Assembly: GCF_900636965.1 (NCBI RefSeq)
Contig: NZ_LR134331.1
Span: forward strand, 1,302,001 to 1,366,000
DNA: 64,000 bases
Source: Lacticaseibacillus rhamnosus
Lineage (GTDB): Bacteria; Bacillota; Bacilli; Lactobacillales; Lactobacillaceae
Direction: 5' to 3'
The position numbers and the translations under genes are program-made. Below, one piece after another: positions 30,972 through 41,005 of the stretch (the stretch's first letter is position 1; the number at the start of each line of letters is the position of its first letter). The notes below the pieces were generated by a model, which saw only the letters and a program-made list of their open reading frames with translations, searched no databases and was not told the DNA's origin.

Positions 30972-33900
30972 AGTTTTAGTCGCAAATCGGGGCGAAATTG
31001 CTATTCGGATTTTCCGTGCCTGTGAAGAACTGGGCCTAAAAACCGTGGGCATTTATGCCAAAGAAGATGCTTTGTCGATTCATCGTTTTAAGGCACAGGA
31101 AAGTTATCAGGTGGGAGTAGGTAAGGCGCCGATCGCTGCGTATTTGGATATGGATGACATTATCCGGATCGCTAAGCAAAGCGGGGCGGATACGATCCAT
31201 CCCGGTTATGGTTTGCTTTCGGAAAATGCTACCTTTGCGCGTAAAGTACGTGCGGCCGGGCTGACGTTTGTTGGACCGCGCTTGGAACTATTGGATGTGT
31301 TTGGCGATAAGGTAGCGGCTAAGGAAGCTGCCCACAAGGCTGGTTTAACGACCATTCCGGGAACACCGGAGCCAACGCGTGATTTTACCGAAATTCAGGA
31401 TTTTACGGCTAAGCACGGCTTCCCGGTTATGTTAAAAGCGGCAAGCGGCGGCGGTGGTAAAGGCATGCGGATCGTGCATTCCGAAGCCGAATTAGAAGCC
31501 GTTTACCAAAATGCGGTCAATGAAGCTAAAGCGAGTTTTGGCGATGATCGGATGTATGTTGAAAAATATATTGCGTCCGCCAAACACGTTGAGGTACAAG
31601 TCCTGGGCGACGAACATGGGCATTTGCTGCATCTTTTTGAACGTGATTGTTCGGTTCAGCGCCGGCAGCAAAAAGTTGTTGAAATTGCTCCTGCTGTGGC
31701 TTTGCCGTTAGCATTAAGAAACCGTATCTGTCAAAGCGCCGTTGATTTGATGGCTAGTCTGCATTATGAAAATGCTGGCACCGTCGAATTTTTGGTCGAT
31801 GGCGATCAGTATTACTTTATTGAAGTCAACCCACGTGTTCAGGTGGAACATACCATCACGGAACTGATTACCGGGGTCGATATTGTTCAGTCCCAATTGC
31901 GCATTGCTGCCGGAGCCGATTTATTTGCGGACTTGCACTTACCGCAGCAAGATGCGTTACGGGAAAATGGGGCGGCTATTCAATGTCGCATTACGACTGA
32001 AGATCCAGAAAATAACTTCATGCCTGACACCGGCACGATTAATACTTATCGGTCACCAGGCGGCTTTGGCATCCGGCTTGATGTTGGTAATGCCTATGCG
32101 GGTGCCGTTGTCAGTCCATATTTTGATTCGTTATTGGTTAAGGCAAGTGTCCACGCACCTAGTTTTCCTGCTGCCGTGGCTAAGATGCAGCGCGCGTTAC
32201 ATGAGTTTCAAATTACCGGCGTCAAGACCAACGTCGCCTTTTTGGAACACTTACTGGCAACTCAGACATTCCGGACCGGTGAGGCAGAAACGGCCTTTAT
32301 TGATGCGCATCCGGAATTGTTGCAAGTGCAGGCGAAACCAGATGTTGCTTCCCGGTTGCTTTGGTATATCAGCGATGTAACCGTCAACGGCTTTAAAGGG
32401 GTTGAACGGCAAAGTCAAAAGTACTATCCGGAGTTGCAATATGCACGCCATTTTTCTGCTGCTAAACCGCAGACGGATTTGGTGGCTCTACTTAAAAATG
32501 AAGGTGCCCAGGCGGTTACGGATTGGGTAAAGGCTCATCCAGCGCTGCTTTTAACCGATACGACTTTCCGCGATGCCCATCAAAGTCTGTTTGCAACGCG
32601 AATGCGGACCCGGGATATGTTAACGGTCGCCGAGGATATGGGAAACGGCTTGCCTAATCTTTTCTCAATGGAAGTTTGGGGCGGTGCGACTTTTGATGTA
32701 GCTTACCGCTTTTTAAATGAGGATCCGTGGGTGCGCTTGAAGAAGTTGCGAGCTGCTTTACCGCATACCTTGTTACAAATGCTTTTTCGGGGTAGCAACG
32801 CGGTCGGTTATCAAAATTATCCTGACAATGTTATTAAGGCCTTCATTAACCAGGCAGCAAATGACGGTGTGGATGTTTTTCGGATCTTTGATAGTTTGAA
32901 TTGGTTGCCGCAGATGACCTTGAGTATTGATACGGTTAAGCAGGCTGGCAAGATTGCCGAAGCGACCATGTGTTATACCGGGGATATTTTAAGTGACGCC
33001 CATCCGAAATATCAGTTGGCATACTATGTCGACTTAGCTAAGCAGTTAGTTGATGCCGGGGCGGACATGATTGCCATTAAAGACATGGCGGGACTGCTCA
33101 AGCCACAAGCTGCGACTGAATTGATCGCGGCACTTAAGGATGCGGTGACGGTTCCGATCCATTTGCATACGCACGATACAACCGGTAATGGGATTGCAAC
33201 TTATCTGGCTGCTACCAATGCCGGCGTGGATATTGTGGATGTGGCGCAAAGCAGCTTTTCCGGGACCACCAGTCAGCCGAGTCTGGAAAGCCTGTATTAC
33301 GCGTTGAGTGGCAATCAACGTCAGCCGGAAGTCGCGATCGAAAAGGCGCAATCGTTGAATCGATATTTTCAGGCGATTCGTCCGTATTATGCGGACTTCA
33401 GTAATGGGGTGACCGGTCCGTTAACCGATATTTACACTGTCCAGATGCCAGGCGGTCAATATAGCAATTTACAACAACAAGCACACAGCATGGGCATTAC
33501 GGATTTTGAGGCAGTTAAAGCCATGTATGCGCAAGTCAATACGCTGTTTGGTGACATTATCAAGGTGACGCCTTCGTCAAAAGTCGTTGGGGATATGGCA
33601 TTGTTTATGTTACAAAATCATTTGACCCCGCAAGACGTTAAGGAACACGGAGAACAATACGACTTTCCTGCTTCAGTCGTGGCCTTTTTCAAGGGTGACT
33701 TAGGGCAGCCGGTCGGTGGTTTTCCTAAGACCTTACAGAAAAAGATTCTAAAAGGACAAAAGCCGTTAACCGTGCGTCCCGGACAATTAGCCAAGCCGGT
33801 TGACTTTGAGGCGGTACGACAGGATTTAATCGCGGCAGGTGTGCCGGATCCAAGTACCGAAGATATTTTAAGTGCCGTTTTGTACCCCGATGTTTTCAAG

Positions 33901-34401
33901 GCCTATGCGCGCAAGCAAAAGCAAATCGGGCCGGTGACCAAATTGGATTCACCTTCCTATTTTCAAGGTATGCGCCTAGGTGAAACGGTGGCGGTCCCAA
34001 TTCGGGCCGGCAAGACGTTGATTATTCAACTGAATGCCATTGGCAAAGCGGACGCCAGCGGAATGAAGACGTTGTACTTTACCGTTGATGGGCAGAAACA
34101 GGAAATTCAGATCCGCGACGCTCATCAAAAGAGTGCTGGCTTGCAGCATCAGTTGGCCGAACCAACCGATAAGAATCAAATTGGTGCGCCGATGGCTGGA
34201 AAAATTGTTTCGGTTGCCATTAAGCAAGGACAGCATGTGGCCAAAGGTGAGGCTTTGTTTGTTATTGAAGCGATGAAAATGGAAACAACGGTACACGCAC
34301 CATTTTCCGGAACAGTGACCCATCTGTATGTTGAAGCAGGTGCATTAATCAAGAGTCAGGAACTGTTGGCTAAACTGCAACCCGGGGCCGCCAAGCAGTG
34401 A
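30964..34401 (+). CDS. pyc: pyruvate carboxylase
   Basis: A 1145-residue biotin enzyme converting pyruvate, bicarbonate and ATP to oxaloacetate, supplying aspartate synthesis. The order is biotin carboxylase (start to about 455; KAASGGGGKGMRIV ATP loop, EVNPRVQVEHTITE), carboxyltransferase (about 530-800; TTFRDAHQSLFATRMRT) and C-terminal biotinyl domain (VIEAMKMETTV, biotin on the Lys). Full length with no gap. ATG 30964 overlaps ftsW by eight bases and follows AAAGGTAGAG. Confidence 0.96.
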   Translation: MHKVLVANRGEIAIRIFRACEELGLKTVGIYAKEDALSIHRFKAQESYQVGVGKAPIAAYLDMDDIIRIAKQSGADTIHPGYGLLSENATFARKVRAAGLTFVGPRLELLDVFGDKVAAKEAAHKAGLTTIPGTPEPTRDFTEIQDFTAKHGFPVMLKAASGGGGKGMRIVHSEAELEAVYQNAVNEAKASFGDDRMYVEKYIASAKHVEVQVLGDEHGHLLHLFERDCSVQRRQQKVVEIAPAVALPLALRNRICQSAVDLMASLHYENAGTVEFLVDGDQYYFIEVNPRVQVEHTITELITGVDIVQSQLRIAAGADLFADLHLPQQDALRENGAAIQCRITTEDPENNFMPDTGTINTYRSPGGFGIRLDVGNAYAGAVVSPYFDSLLVKASVHAPSFPAAVAKMQRALHEFQITGVKTNVAFLEHLLATQTFRTGEAETAFIDAHPELLQVQAKPDVASRLLWYISDVTVNGFKGVERQSQKYYPELQYARHFSAAKPQTDLVALLKNEGAQAVTDWVKAHPALLLTDTTFRDAHQSLFATRMRTRDMLTVAEDMGNGLPNLFSMEVWGGATFDVAYRFLNEDPWVRLKKLRAALPHTLLQMLFRGSNAVGYQNYPDNVIKAFINQAANDGVDVFRIFDSLNWLPQMTLSIDTVKQAGKIAEATMCYTGDILSDAHPKYQLAYYVDLAKQLVDAGADMIAIKDMAGLLKPQAATELIAALKDAVTVPIHLHTHDTTGNGIATYLAATNAGVDIVDVAQSSFSGTTSQPSLESLYYALSGNQRQPEVAIEKAQSLNRYFQAIRPYYADFSNGVTGPLTDIYTVQMPGGQYSNLQQQAHSMGITDFEAVKAMYAQVNTLFGDIIKVTPSSKVVGDMALFMLQNHLTPQDVKEHGEQYDFPASVVAFFKGDLGQPVGGFPKTLQKKILKGQKPLTVRPGQLAKPVDFEAVRQDLIAAGVPDPSTEDILSAVLYPDVFKAYARKQKQIGPVTKLDSPSYFQGMRLGETVAVPIRAGKTLIIQLNAIGKADASGMKTLYFTVDGQKQEIQIRDAHQKSAGLQHQLAEPTDKNQIGAPMAGKIVSVAIKQGQHVAKGEALFVIEAMKMETTVHAPFSGTVTHLYVEAGALIKSQELLAKLQPGAAKQ

Positions 34402-34418
34402 GTTTAGAAGGTGAGAAC

Positions 34419-34766
34419 ATGTTTGCAATGAAACAGCGGCAAGGTTTAGTCGTTTGGGTCTATTCACTTAAGCAATTAAAGACCTTGCGCCGTTATGGCA
34501 CCATTATGTACGTTTCGCGGCGGTTAAAATACGTTTATTTATATCTGGATCGGGATGAAATTGCAGCAACGAGTCACAAGCTTATAAAATTGCGGTTCGT
34601 TAAACGCGTTGAACCGTCACATCGGCCTGAGTTGAAAACAGAGTTCGGTGATGAAATTGGCAAATTCAAGCCGACTGAGGAAGATTTGGAAACCAAGGCG
34701 AAACCCCAACGACACGCCCGACTTTTAACCGGCGAGGCAAAAGGTGATCAACATGCGCGTCATTAG
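34419..34766 (+). CDS. YlbG-like protein (DUF2129/UPF0298)
   Basis: A 115-residue protein of the DUF2129 family, found before rsmD and coaD in many Firmicutes; function unknown. The conserved core is GLVVWVYSLKQLKTLRRYG, then YVSRRLKYVYLYLD and LRFVKRVEPSHRP. The C-terminal about 30 residues are polar and variable. ATG 34419 follows AAGGTGAG; an in-frame GTG at 34398 would overlap the pyc stop. It overlaps rsmD by 14 bases. Confidence 0.87.
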   Translation: MFAMKQRQGLVVWVYSLKQLKTLRRYGTIMYVSRRLKYVYLYLDRDEIAATSHKLIKLRFVKRVEPSHRPELKTEFGDEIGKFKPTEEDLETKAKPQRHARLLTGEAKGDQHARH

Positions 34767-35319
34767 CGGTACATTTCGGGGGTTACGTTTAAATGCGGTA
34801 CCGGGTAATCAAACGCGGCCAACCGCCGATAAGGTAAAGGAATCAATGTTTAACATGCTTGGCCCTTATTTTGATGGTGGGCATGCACTGGATTTGTATG
34901 CTGGCACCGGAGCGCTTGGCATCGAGGCCGTATCACGGGGGTTGACGGATGCAGTTTTGGTGGATCGGCAATATGCAGCGATCAAAACCATTCACACCAA
35001 TGTTGCCCTGACTAAACAGGCAGAGCGCTTTACGGTTTTGAAAATGTCCGTGACGAAAGCGATTAGCCATTTTGCGGCCAATCACCAGCAGTTTGAGCTT
35101 ATTTTGATGGATCCGCCGTATGCCCAGCAGCATGTTTTAGCACAATTAGCTGCGTTTGTCAGCCAACAATTAGTGGTGCCAGGCGGGCGGGTGTTAGTTG
35201 AAACCGGCTTGGATGTTGATTATCCTGAGGTCATCCCCGGATATACCAAAATACGGCGTCAGACCTATGGCGTTGCGCAGGTGCTTATTTTAGAGCGAAA
35301 CGAGGAAGACCATGACTAA
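34753..35319 (+). CDS. rsmD: 16S rRNA (guanine-966-N2)-methyltransferase
   Basis: A 188-residue SAM-dependent methyltransferase that modifies G966 of 16S rRNA. MRVISGTFRGLRL and TRPTADKVKESMFNML are the family start. ALDLYAGTGALGIEAVSRG is the SAM loop and LILMDPPYAQQ the catalytic N-methylase motif. ATG 34753 has AAAGGTGATC upstream; an in-frame GTG at 34744 overlaps that site. It overlaps coaD by eight bases. Confidence 0.93.
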   Translation: MRVISGTFRGLRLNAVPGNQTRPTADKVKESMFNMLGPYFDGGHALDLYAGTGALGIEAVSRGLTDAVLVDRQYAAIKTIHTNVALTKQAERFTVLKMSVTKAISHFAANHQQFELILMDPPYAQQHVLAQLAAFVSQQLVVPGGRVLVETGLDVDYPEVIPGYTKIRRQTYGVAQVLILERNEEDHD

Positions 35320-35815
35320 GAAAATTGCAGTATTTCCCGGCAGCTTTGACCCGTTTACAAATGGCCATTTAGACACGGTATTACGTGCCAGTCGCTTATT
35401 TGATGAGGTGGTTGTTGCGGCGATGACGAACACCAGTAAACGCGCGCTGTTTTCCAGTGATGAAAAACTCGCGCTGATCGAGGCCAGTACTGCTGATATA
35501 GCGAATGTTAAGGCAGTTGCGGCCCCTAGACGGTTGACAGTTGAATTTGCCCGTTCAATTGGCGCACGGTTTATCATCCGCGGCATCCGCAATGTTGCCG
35601 ATTTTGGTTACGAAGCTGATATTGCCACGGTTAATCATGACTTGGATCAGGAAATCGAAACCGTCTTTTTGCTAGCAGACAAACAGTACGATGCCTTGTC
35701 TAGTACGATTATTAAGGAGGTCGCGGCGTTTGGGGGCGACATCCATCGATTCGTACCGGCACCGGTTGAAAAGGCCTTATATGCGAAACTAGGTGAGTCT
35801 CATCAAGCAAAGTAA
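35312..35815 (+). CDS. coaD: phosphopantetheine adenylyltransferase
   Basis: A 167-residue nucleotidyltransferase for the penultimate step of coenzyme A synthesis. FPGSFDPFTNGHLDTVLRAS holds the HxGH-like motif (NGHLD). RGIRNVADFGYE and the C-terminal LSSTIIKEVAAFGGDI are diagnostic. ATG 35312 with CGAGGAAG upstream lies inside rsmD. Part of the conserved ylbG-rsmD-coaD-ylbL cluster. Confidence 0.95.
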   Translation: MTKKIAVFPGSFDPFTNGHLDTVLRASRLFDEVVVAAMTNTSKRALFSSDEKLALIEASTADIANVKAVAAPRRLTVEFARSIGARFIIRGIRNVADFGYEADIATVNHDLDQEIETVFLLADKQYDALSSTIIKEVAAFGGDIHRFVPAPVEKALYAKLGESHQAK

Positions 35816-36881
35816 TCATTTGAAGTCCAAAAAACGTTGGCGGTGGCTAGTTGGCGCGATTATTGCCATCGTCTTGATCGCCGCGTTTTTATTCTTTCCC
35901 ACCAATTATTATTTGGAAGTACCCGGTTCAGCCGAATCCTTAAAACCGTTTGTCAAAGTCGCCGGCACCAAAGATAAAGCCAAGGGAAGCTACATGCTGA
36001 CGACGGTCGGTGTTGTGGGTCCGGCTTCCCCTGCGTTATTACTTTTCAGCAAAACCCAGGCGCATACCGAGATTGTGTCCAAGCAGGATTTAATGGGTAG
36101 TGACAGCAGTGCCGAATACGATCAGTTGCAGACTTACTATATGAAAAGTGCGGCCAATAACGCGGTAGCAGCTGCGTTTAAAGCCGCAAAACAACCGGTC
36201 AAAACCGAGCATCGCGGTATCTATGTGATGTCCGTGTTGCCACAATCACCATTTAAAGGCAAACTAGCCCTCGGAGACACGATCACAAAATTGAATGGTA
36301 AGTCTTATCAAACGGCGGATGCGTATGTCAATGCCATCAAGTCAAAAAAAGTTGGTACGAATATCACGTTAACCTACCAACATAAGGGCCAAACGAAGCA
36401 GGCAACCGCTAAACTAATTCGTCTACCGCAGACCAAACGAGCGGGTATTGGCATTACTTTAACTGAGAATACGGCGGTGACCAGTGATCCTAAAGTGACG
36501 ATTGATGCGGGAAACATCGGTGGTCCTAGTGCCGGCACCATGTTTGCTTTGCAGATTTATACGCAAATCACCCACCAGGATTTACGTCGGGGTCGAATCA
36601 TCGCGGGGACCGGTACGATTGATCCAGATGGTCATGTCGGTCAGATTGGCGGGATTGATAAGAAAGTTGTTGCCGCAGATGCAAAAGGTGCCAAGATTTT
36701 CTTTGCCCCGAATCAACCGGCCACAAAAAAGTTGAAGCATTACGATCCTAATTATGTCAATAACTACGCCGAGGCGGTCCAGACCGCAAAGCAAATCAAG
36801 ACCAAAATGAAAATCGTGCCAGTCAAAACGCTCGGTGACGTCATTCGTTATATGAAAGCTTATGCCAAAGCTGACCAGTAA
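35793..36881 (+). CDS. SepM/YlbL family PDZ-domain membrane protease
   Basis: A 362-residue protein with one N-terminal transmembrane helix (RWRWLVGAIIAIVLIAAFLF), an extracellular PDZ domain (about residues 130-220, YVMSVLPQSPFKG, LGDTITKLNGK) and a Lon-type protease domain. The catalytic Ser is in GNIGGPSAGTMFALQI and the Lys in GGIDKKVVAADAKGA. In streptococci SepM matures a competence peptide; the substrate here is unknown. The start is GTG 35793, overlapping coaD by 23 bases; TTG 35820 is a possible alternative. Confidence 0.88.
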   Translation: MSLIKQSNHLKSKKRWRWLVGAIIAIVLIAAFLFFPTNYYLEVPGSAESLKPFVKVAGTKDKAKGSYMLTTVGVVGPASPALLLFSKTQAHTEIVSKQDLMGSDSSAEYDQLQTYYMKSAANNAVAAAFKAAKQPVKTEHRGIYVMSVLPQSPFKGKLALGDTITKLNGKSYQTADAYVNAIKSKKVGTNITLTYQHKGQTKQATAKLIRLPQTKRAGIGITLTENTAVTSDPKVTIDAGNIGGPSAGTMFALQIYTQITHQDLRRGRIIAGTGTIDPDGHVGQIGGIDKKVVAADAKGAKIFFAPNQPATKKLKHYDPNYVNNYAEAVQTAKQIKTKMKIVPVKTLGDVIRYMKAYAKADQ

Positions 36882-36913
36882 GTGGTTAGTGGTTGTAATA
36901 AGTTCAATTTAAA

Positions 36914-36943
36914 GAAGAACTGTTGAAAAAACAGTTCTTTTTG
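36914..36943 (+). terminator. terminator after the SepM-like gene
   Basis: AAGAACTGTT pairs with AACAGTTCTT around a short A loop, then a T run. Confidence 0.82.
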
Positions 36944-36978
36944 TTTGCCATGCGTAATGTGTTGTTGAGGTGAGAAAA

Positions 36979-37644
36979 ATGGCGACACTGATTTATTGGC
37001 TGAAAACATATTGGTATGCACCCTTGATTATTTTAATCGGCGGTTTCTTTTTTTGGCAGCAGGCGAAGGCAGGATCGGCAAATCAGCCTTTGTCGGTGAG
37101 TGTGAATTCCCATAGTAGTTCGCACATGGCGGCGTCACGATCTAGTAAGGCAACAAGCATGAGTGGCAGTCATCGTCCGAGCCACGGTTTCGTGCATTTA
37201 AAAGGCGCAATACAACATCCTGGCATTTATCCGGTCAAAGAAAACACGCGCTGGGATGAAGTGGTTAAAGCTGCCGGCGGGTTGACGGCAGCGGCTGATA
37301 TGCAACAAGTCAATCTAGCCAAGATCGCCAGTGATCAGGAAAGCCTGTATGTCCCGGAAAAAGGCGAAACGTCAACTGCAACGGCACCAACTACCACGGC
37401 AGGTGGCACTTCTGCTACTGGGAAGCCCACCCAGACTGCCAGTGGTGCCGTTGTTGATCTTAATAAAGCGGATGTGGCGCAACTGACGACCATCAGTGGG
37501 ATTGGCCCCAAAAAGGCTGCGGATATTATTAGCTATCGCGACAGTCATGGTGGGTTCAAGGATATTAACGAACTCAAAGAAGTTCATGGTATCGGGGATA
37601 AGACTTTTGAAACCCTGGCGCCGCAGCTAACCGTGGGCCCATGA
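36979..37644 (+). CDS. comEA: competence protein ComEA
   Basis: A 221-residue DNA receptor for transformation. It has an N-terminal membrane anchor (about residues 8-28, WYAPLIILIGGFFFW), a Ser-rich linker, a SLBB domain (VHLKGAIQHPGIYPV, RWDEVVKAAGG), a Thr/Ala-rich linker and two helix-hairpin-helix motifs (LTTISGIGPKKAADIISYR, LKEVHGIGDKTFETL). ATG 36979 follows GAGGTGAG; an in-frame GTG at 36970 overlaps that site. Overlaps comEC. Whether this strain is transformable cannot be judged. Confidence 0.92.
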   Translation: MATLIYWLKTYWYAPLIILIGGFFFWQQAKAGSANQPLSVSVNSHSSSHMAASRSSKATSMSGSHRPSHGFVHLKGAIQHPGIYPVKENTRWDEVVKAAGGLTAAADMQQVNLAKIASDQESLYVPEKGETSTATAPTTTAGGTSATGKPTQTASGAVVDLNKADVAQLTTISGIGPKKAADIISYRDSHGGFKDINELKEVHGIGDKTFETLAPQLTVGP

Positions 37645-39845
37645 GCGGGCGGTTAATCTTACTTGCGGCTGCTTTACTTGCCGGCATCATGGGCGGTATC
37701 GGTTTGTGGTGGGTGCTGGCTATCTTGCTTATTTGGCTTGTCATGAAAACCAATCGAACCAGTTTCGTTTATGTTGGCCTTTTTTTAGTCATCGGCTGGG
37801 GGTGCGGAAGGGCAGATGCCAATCAATGGCAGAATCCGCCGCAACCCCGTGGTAGTGTGACCATCCCGGCGTCAGCCATTAAGCTCAAAGACGGGTATGT
37901 CAGCTTTATCGGTCGGGCTGCCAACGGGATTGCCGTCAGTGGTCGTGGTTCGGTCTCAAAGGAACTTGCGGAACGGTTGGCTAGTAATGATCAGCCGGTA
38001 CAATTGGCCGGTGGTTATGAAGTAGCACGTTTGGCACCTGCACGTAATCAGTTTGAATTTGATTATGCAACTTATGCGTGGCAAAGCCGGCAGCTTGCCT
38101 ATGAATTAGTCAAACCGACTTTGAACTTTTCTTTTCAACCACGAAGACAATTTTTTGATGTCGTTGATAGTTGGCGCGTCCATCTGTTTGCTTATTTCGA
38201 ACAATTACCGAACAAGGTACGCCAATATGCCAAAGGGTTGCTTTTAGGGCAATTGGATGATGATTTTTTAACGCAACGCCAAGCATTTGTTGATTTAGGC
38301 GTCTTTCATCTGTTTTCGATTTCCGGATTGCATCTGTTCGCCTTGGTTGCCTCGCTTTATTGGTTGGCAGCAAGGTTACGGATACCGCAAGGATTAGTCG
38401 ATGGCCTGCTATTGGGATTGTTGCCACTATTTTTATTATTGCTGCCATTAGGTGCGGGCTTGTGGCGGGCGGTATGGATGCGGTTAGCTGATATTATTAA
38501 TCGGTATCTTCGGTTTGGCTTAACCGGGCTGGATCTGTTTAGCATGGTGTTGATGGTCAACTTGCTCTGGCAACCGCGTGTCTTGATGACCATGGGCGGG
38601 CAATTGACGTACTTGATGACTGGGTTGCTCATTGGTTTACCGGCGCTGCATAAGTGGCAGGTGAATTGGCGGTTAGTATTAGGCGGCATGCCTGTCATTG
38701 CCTGGCATACGTTCAGCTTTAATCTTTTGACGGTATTCTTCAATTGGCTTCTCATGCCGATTTTTGAACTGATCATCATACCGGGGTTGGTATTTGCCTT
38801 ATTGATGCCGCATGCAGGGTTAACGTATTTGTTTAACGATGCATTGCAATTATTAGAGACCATCCTCATTCGGTTGAGTCACTTGCCTGGGCAGATTATT
38901 ATTGGTGCGTTTCCCAGCTGGTTGGCTGTGCTTGGGGTTTTTGCTATGATGCTGGTTTTGACGTGGCAATGTTGGCCCGTAGCAGTTGGCTGGTTTGTTG
39001 TACTTGCCTTGTGGAGTTGGTATCAGCCGAATTATCGGGTGGTGATGTTTGATGTGGGGCAAGGCGATGCGATTTTGATCGAATCCCCGTTTCATCAAGG
39101 GGTTATGTTGATTGACACGGGTGGCCGCATATTCGGCAAAACCAGCCATCCTCCTGTTAGCCGCGCGATTGTCCCGTATTTGCATGCACGCGGTTATGCC
39201 CGCTTGAATACGCTGGTTTTAACCCATCCTGATATGGATCACGTTGGCGATGCACCTAAACTTGCTGAGTTGATACCGATTGAGCGGCTAGTAACCACCC
39301 CAACCGCGCAGCATCATCCTATGATTAAAAAAGTTAGCCAGCGGGTTGCCGCAACGCAAACAGTCACAGCGGATCAATGGCTGCAGGTCGGGCCACTTCG
39401 ATTACAGGTACTTGCGCCAAGTGCCACGGGCCATCACGACCCCCAGGATACAAACGCGGATTCCATTGTTCTCTATGGTAAAATAGGTAACAGTCGCTGG
39501 TTATTTACTGGGGATGCTGACCAAACCGTTGAAAAAACGCAAATTCTGCCGCGGCATTTGCAAGTCGACTATTTAAAGGCAGGACACCATGGTTCAAAAA
39601 CCGCCAGTGCACCGGCGTTAATTTCGAGTTTACAGTTAAAAGCCGCTTTAATTTCCGCTGGTGTCGATAATCGGTATGGTCATCCGCATCCAGAAACATT
39701 GGCAACGTTTGCTAATGCCCATGTTCCGTGGTCAAGTACCAGTGAACAAGGGATGCTTTGGGTGGAACCAAACCCGCAACGTCAACAGGATCAGCTATTT
39801 GGCTGGTTGCAGAAAAGGAGCAGACAATCGCATGCAGGTCCGTGA
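37641..39845 (+). CDS. comEC: competence membrane channel ComEC/Rec2
   Basis: A 734-residue polytopic protein forming the DNA-uptake channel. It has N-terminal hydrophobic helices and an extracytoplasmic OB-like region, a central ComEC transmembrane domain with FLTQRQAFVDLGVFHLFSIS and GLHLFALVASLYW, and a C-terminal metallo-beta-lactamase domain with FDVGQGDAILIE, THPDMDHVGDA and LKAGHHGSKTAS. No frameshift is seen, so the gene looks intact. ATG 37641 overlaps the comEA stop (ATGA). holA follows with a 14-base overlap. Confidence 0.93.
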   Translation: MSGRLILLAAALLAGIMGGIGLWWVLAILLIWLVMKTNRTSFVYVGLFLVIGWGCGRADANQWQNPPQPRGSVTIPASAIKLKDGYVSFIGRAANGIAVSGRGSVSKELAERLASNDQPVQLAGGYEVARLAPARNQFEFDYATYAWQSRQLAYELVKPTLNFSFQPRRQFFDVVDSWRVHLFAYFEQLPNKVRQYAKGLLLGQLDDDFLTQRQAFVDLGVFHLFSISGLHLFALVASLYWLAARLRIPQGLVDGLLLGLLPLFLLLLPLGAGLWRAVWMRLADIINRYLRFGLTGLDLFSMVLMVNLLWQPRVLMTMGGQLTYLMTGLLIGLPALHKWQVNWRLVLGGMPVIAWHTFSFNLLTVFFNWLLMPIFELIIIPGLVFALLMPHAGLTYLFNDALQLLETILIRLSHLPGQIIIGAFPSWLAVLGVFAMMLVLTWQCWPVAVGWFVVLALWSWYQPNYRVVMFDVGQGDAILIESPFHQGVMLIDTGGRIFGKTSHPPVSRAIVPYLHARGYARLNTLVLTHPDMDHVGDAPKLAELIPIERLVTTPTAQHHPMIKKVSQRVAATQTVTADQWLQVGPLRLQVLAPSATGHHDPQDTNADSIVLYGKIGNSRWLFTGDADQTVEKTQILPRHLQVDYLKAGHHGSKTASAPALISSLQLKAALISAGVDNRYGHPHPETLATFANAHVPWSSTSEQGMLWVEPNPQRQQDQLFGWLQKRSRQSHAGP

Positions 39846-40893
39846 TTTTATCAAACATCTGAAAAATGGCGAACGACCGCCGCTGACATTAATTCTTGGC
39901 GAGGAGCAGGCTTTACGGCAACAGGCTCAACAAGCGCTGGCTAATTTGATTCCTGAAGACCAAAAAGCCATGAATTTTGGCCGTTATGACATGCATCAAA
40001 CTCCAGTGGGCGTTGCCTTGGATGATGCGACTTCAATTCCTTTTTTCGGCGAATACCGCGAAGTTGTGATTGACGATCCTTACTTTTTAACCGGCGAAAA
40101 AAGTACCGATAAGATTGAACATGATCTCACCGGACTGCAGGCTTATTTTGACAATCCGGTTCCGTCAACGATGATGGTGTTAATCGCACCATATAAAAAA
40201 CTTGATGAACGTAAACGGCTGACGAAAGCTTTGAAGAAGGCAGCTTTGATTGTTGATGCTGCGCCACTGGATGAACGGTCAGCGCGAATGGCATTGGCAC
40301 AAATCTTCAAGCAACATCAAGTCGATATTCAGCCACCAGCACTCGATGCGCTTGTTCAGCGAACGAACGGACAGTATTCGGTCATGATGGGCGAAGTCCG
40401 GAAACTTCTGACGTATGCAAGTGATGGTAGTCCATTAACTGTTGCTGCGGTATCGGCATTGGTCCCCAAGCAGCTTAATGACCGGGTTTTTGATCTGGTA
40501 ACGGATGTGTTGCGTCAAAATGCTGCGGATGCTTTGGCACTTTATCGTGATCTGCTTGCACAACGCGAAGAACCGATTCGGCTCAATGCGTTAATGCTAG
40601 GCCAATTTCGACTTTTAATTCAGGTTAAGTTATTAGCGCAAAAAGGTTACGGCCAAGGTGATATTGCCGCTACGCTCAAGGCCCATCCGTACCGAGTCAA
40701 ATTAGCATTACGGCAGGTTGGTCGTTTGCCTTATCACCAACTGGCCCAGGCTTATAGTGGGCTGGTGGATACTGAAACCGCGATGAAGACGGGAACGATT
40801 GATAAGGCACTGGCCTTTGAACTGTTCATGCTGAAGTACACAGGTCAAGCGTCAGCGCATCGGAAGGGGAAGTATACGGCTTCACGCTCCTAA
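39832..40893 (+). CDS. holA: DNA polymerase III delta subunit
   Basis: A 353-residue clamp-loader subunit that opens the beta clamp. LTLILGEEQALRQQAQQAL at the N-terminus, ATSIPFFGEYREVVIDDPYF and LNALMLGQFRLLIQVKLL are typical of Firmicute HolA. The start is ATG 39832 (MQVRDFIKHL) with AAAAGGAG 12 bases upstream, inside the end of comEC. The open frame back to 39661 is comEC overlap. Converges on rpsT, an order conserved in Bacilli. Confidence 0.93.
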   Translation: MQVRDFIKHLKNGERPPLTLILGEEQALRQQAQQALANLIPEDQKAMNFGRYDMHQTPVGVALDDATSIPFFGEYREVVIDDPYFLTGEKSTDKIEHDLTGLQAYFDNPVPSTMMVLIAPYKKLDERKRLTKALKKAALIVDAAPLDERSARMALAQIFKQHQVDIQPPALDALVQRTNGQYSVMMGEVRKLLTYASDGSPLTVAAVSALVPKQLNDRVFDLVTDVLRQNAADALALYRDLLAQREEPIRLNALMLGQFRLLIQVKLLAQKGYGQGDIAATLKAHPYRVKLALRQVGRLPYHQLAQAYSGLVDTETAMKTGTIDKALAFELFMLKYTGQASAHRKGKYTASRS

Positions 40894-40943
40894 AACTGAG
40901 ATGGTCAATGATGCGCGGGTGTGCCTAACCGATGACAACAAAA

Positions 40944-40985
40944 AATAACCCTTGTGGACGAAATATCGTCACACAAGGGTTATTA
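40944..40985. terminator. bidirectional terminator between holA and rpsT
   Basis: AATAACCCTTGTG pairs perfectly with CACAAGGGTTATT, with a small inner GACGA/TCGTC stem. A run on the left, T-rich on the right. Confidence 0.85.
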
Positions 40986-41005
40986 AAGTTGGCATAACGC
41001 CTTGA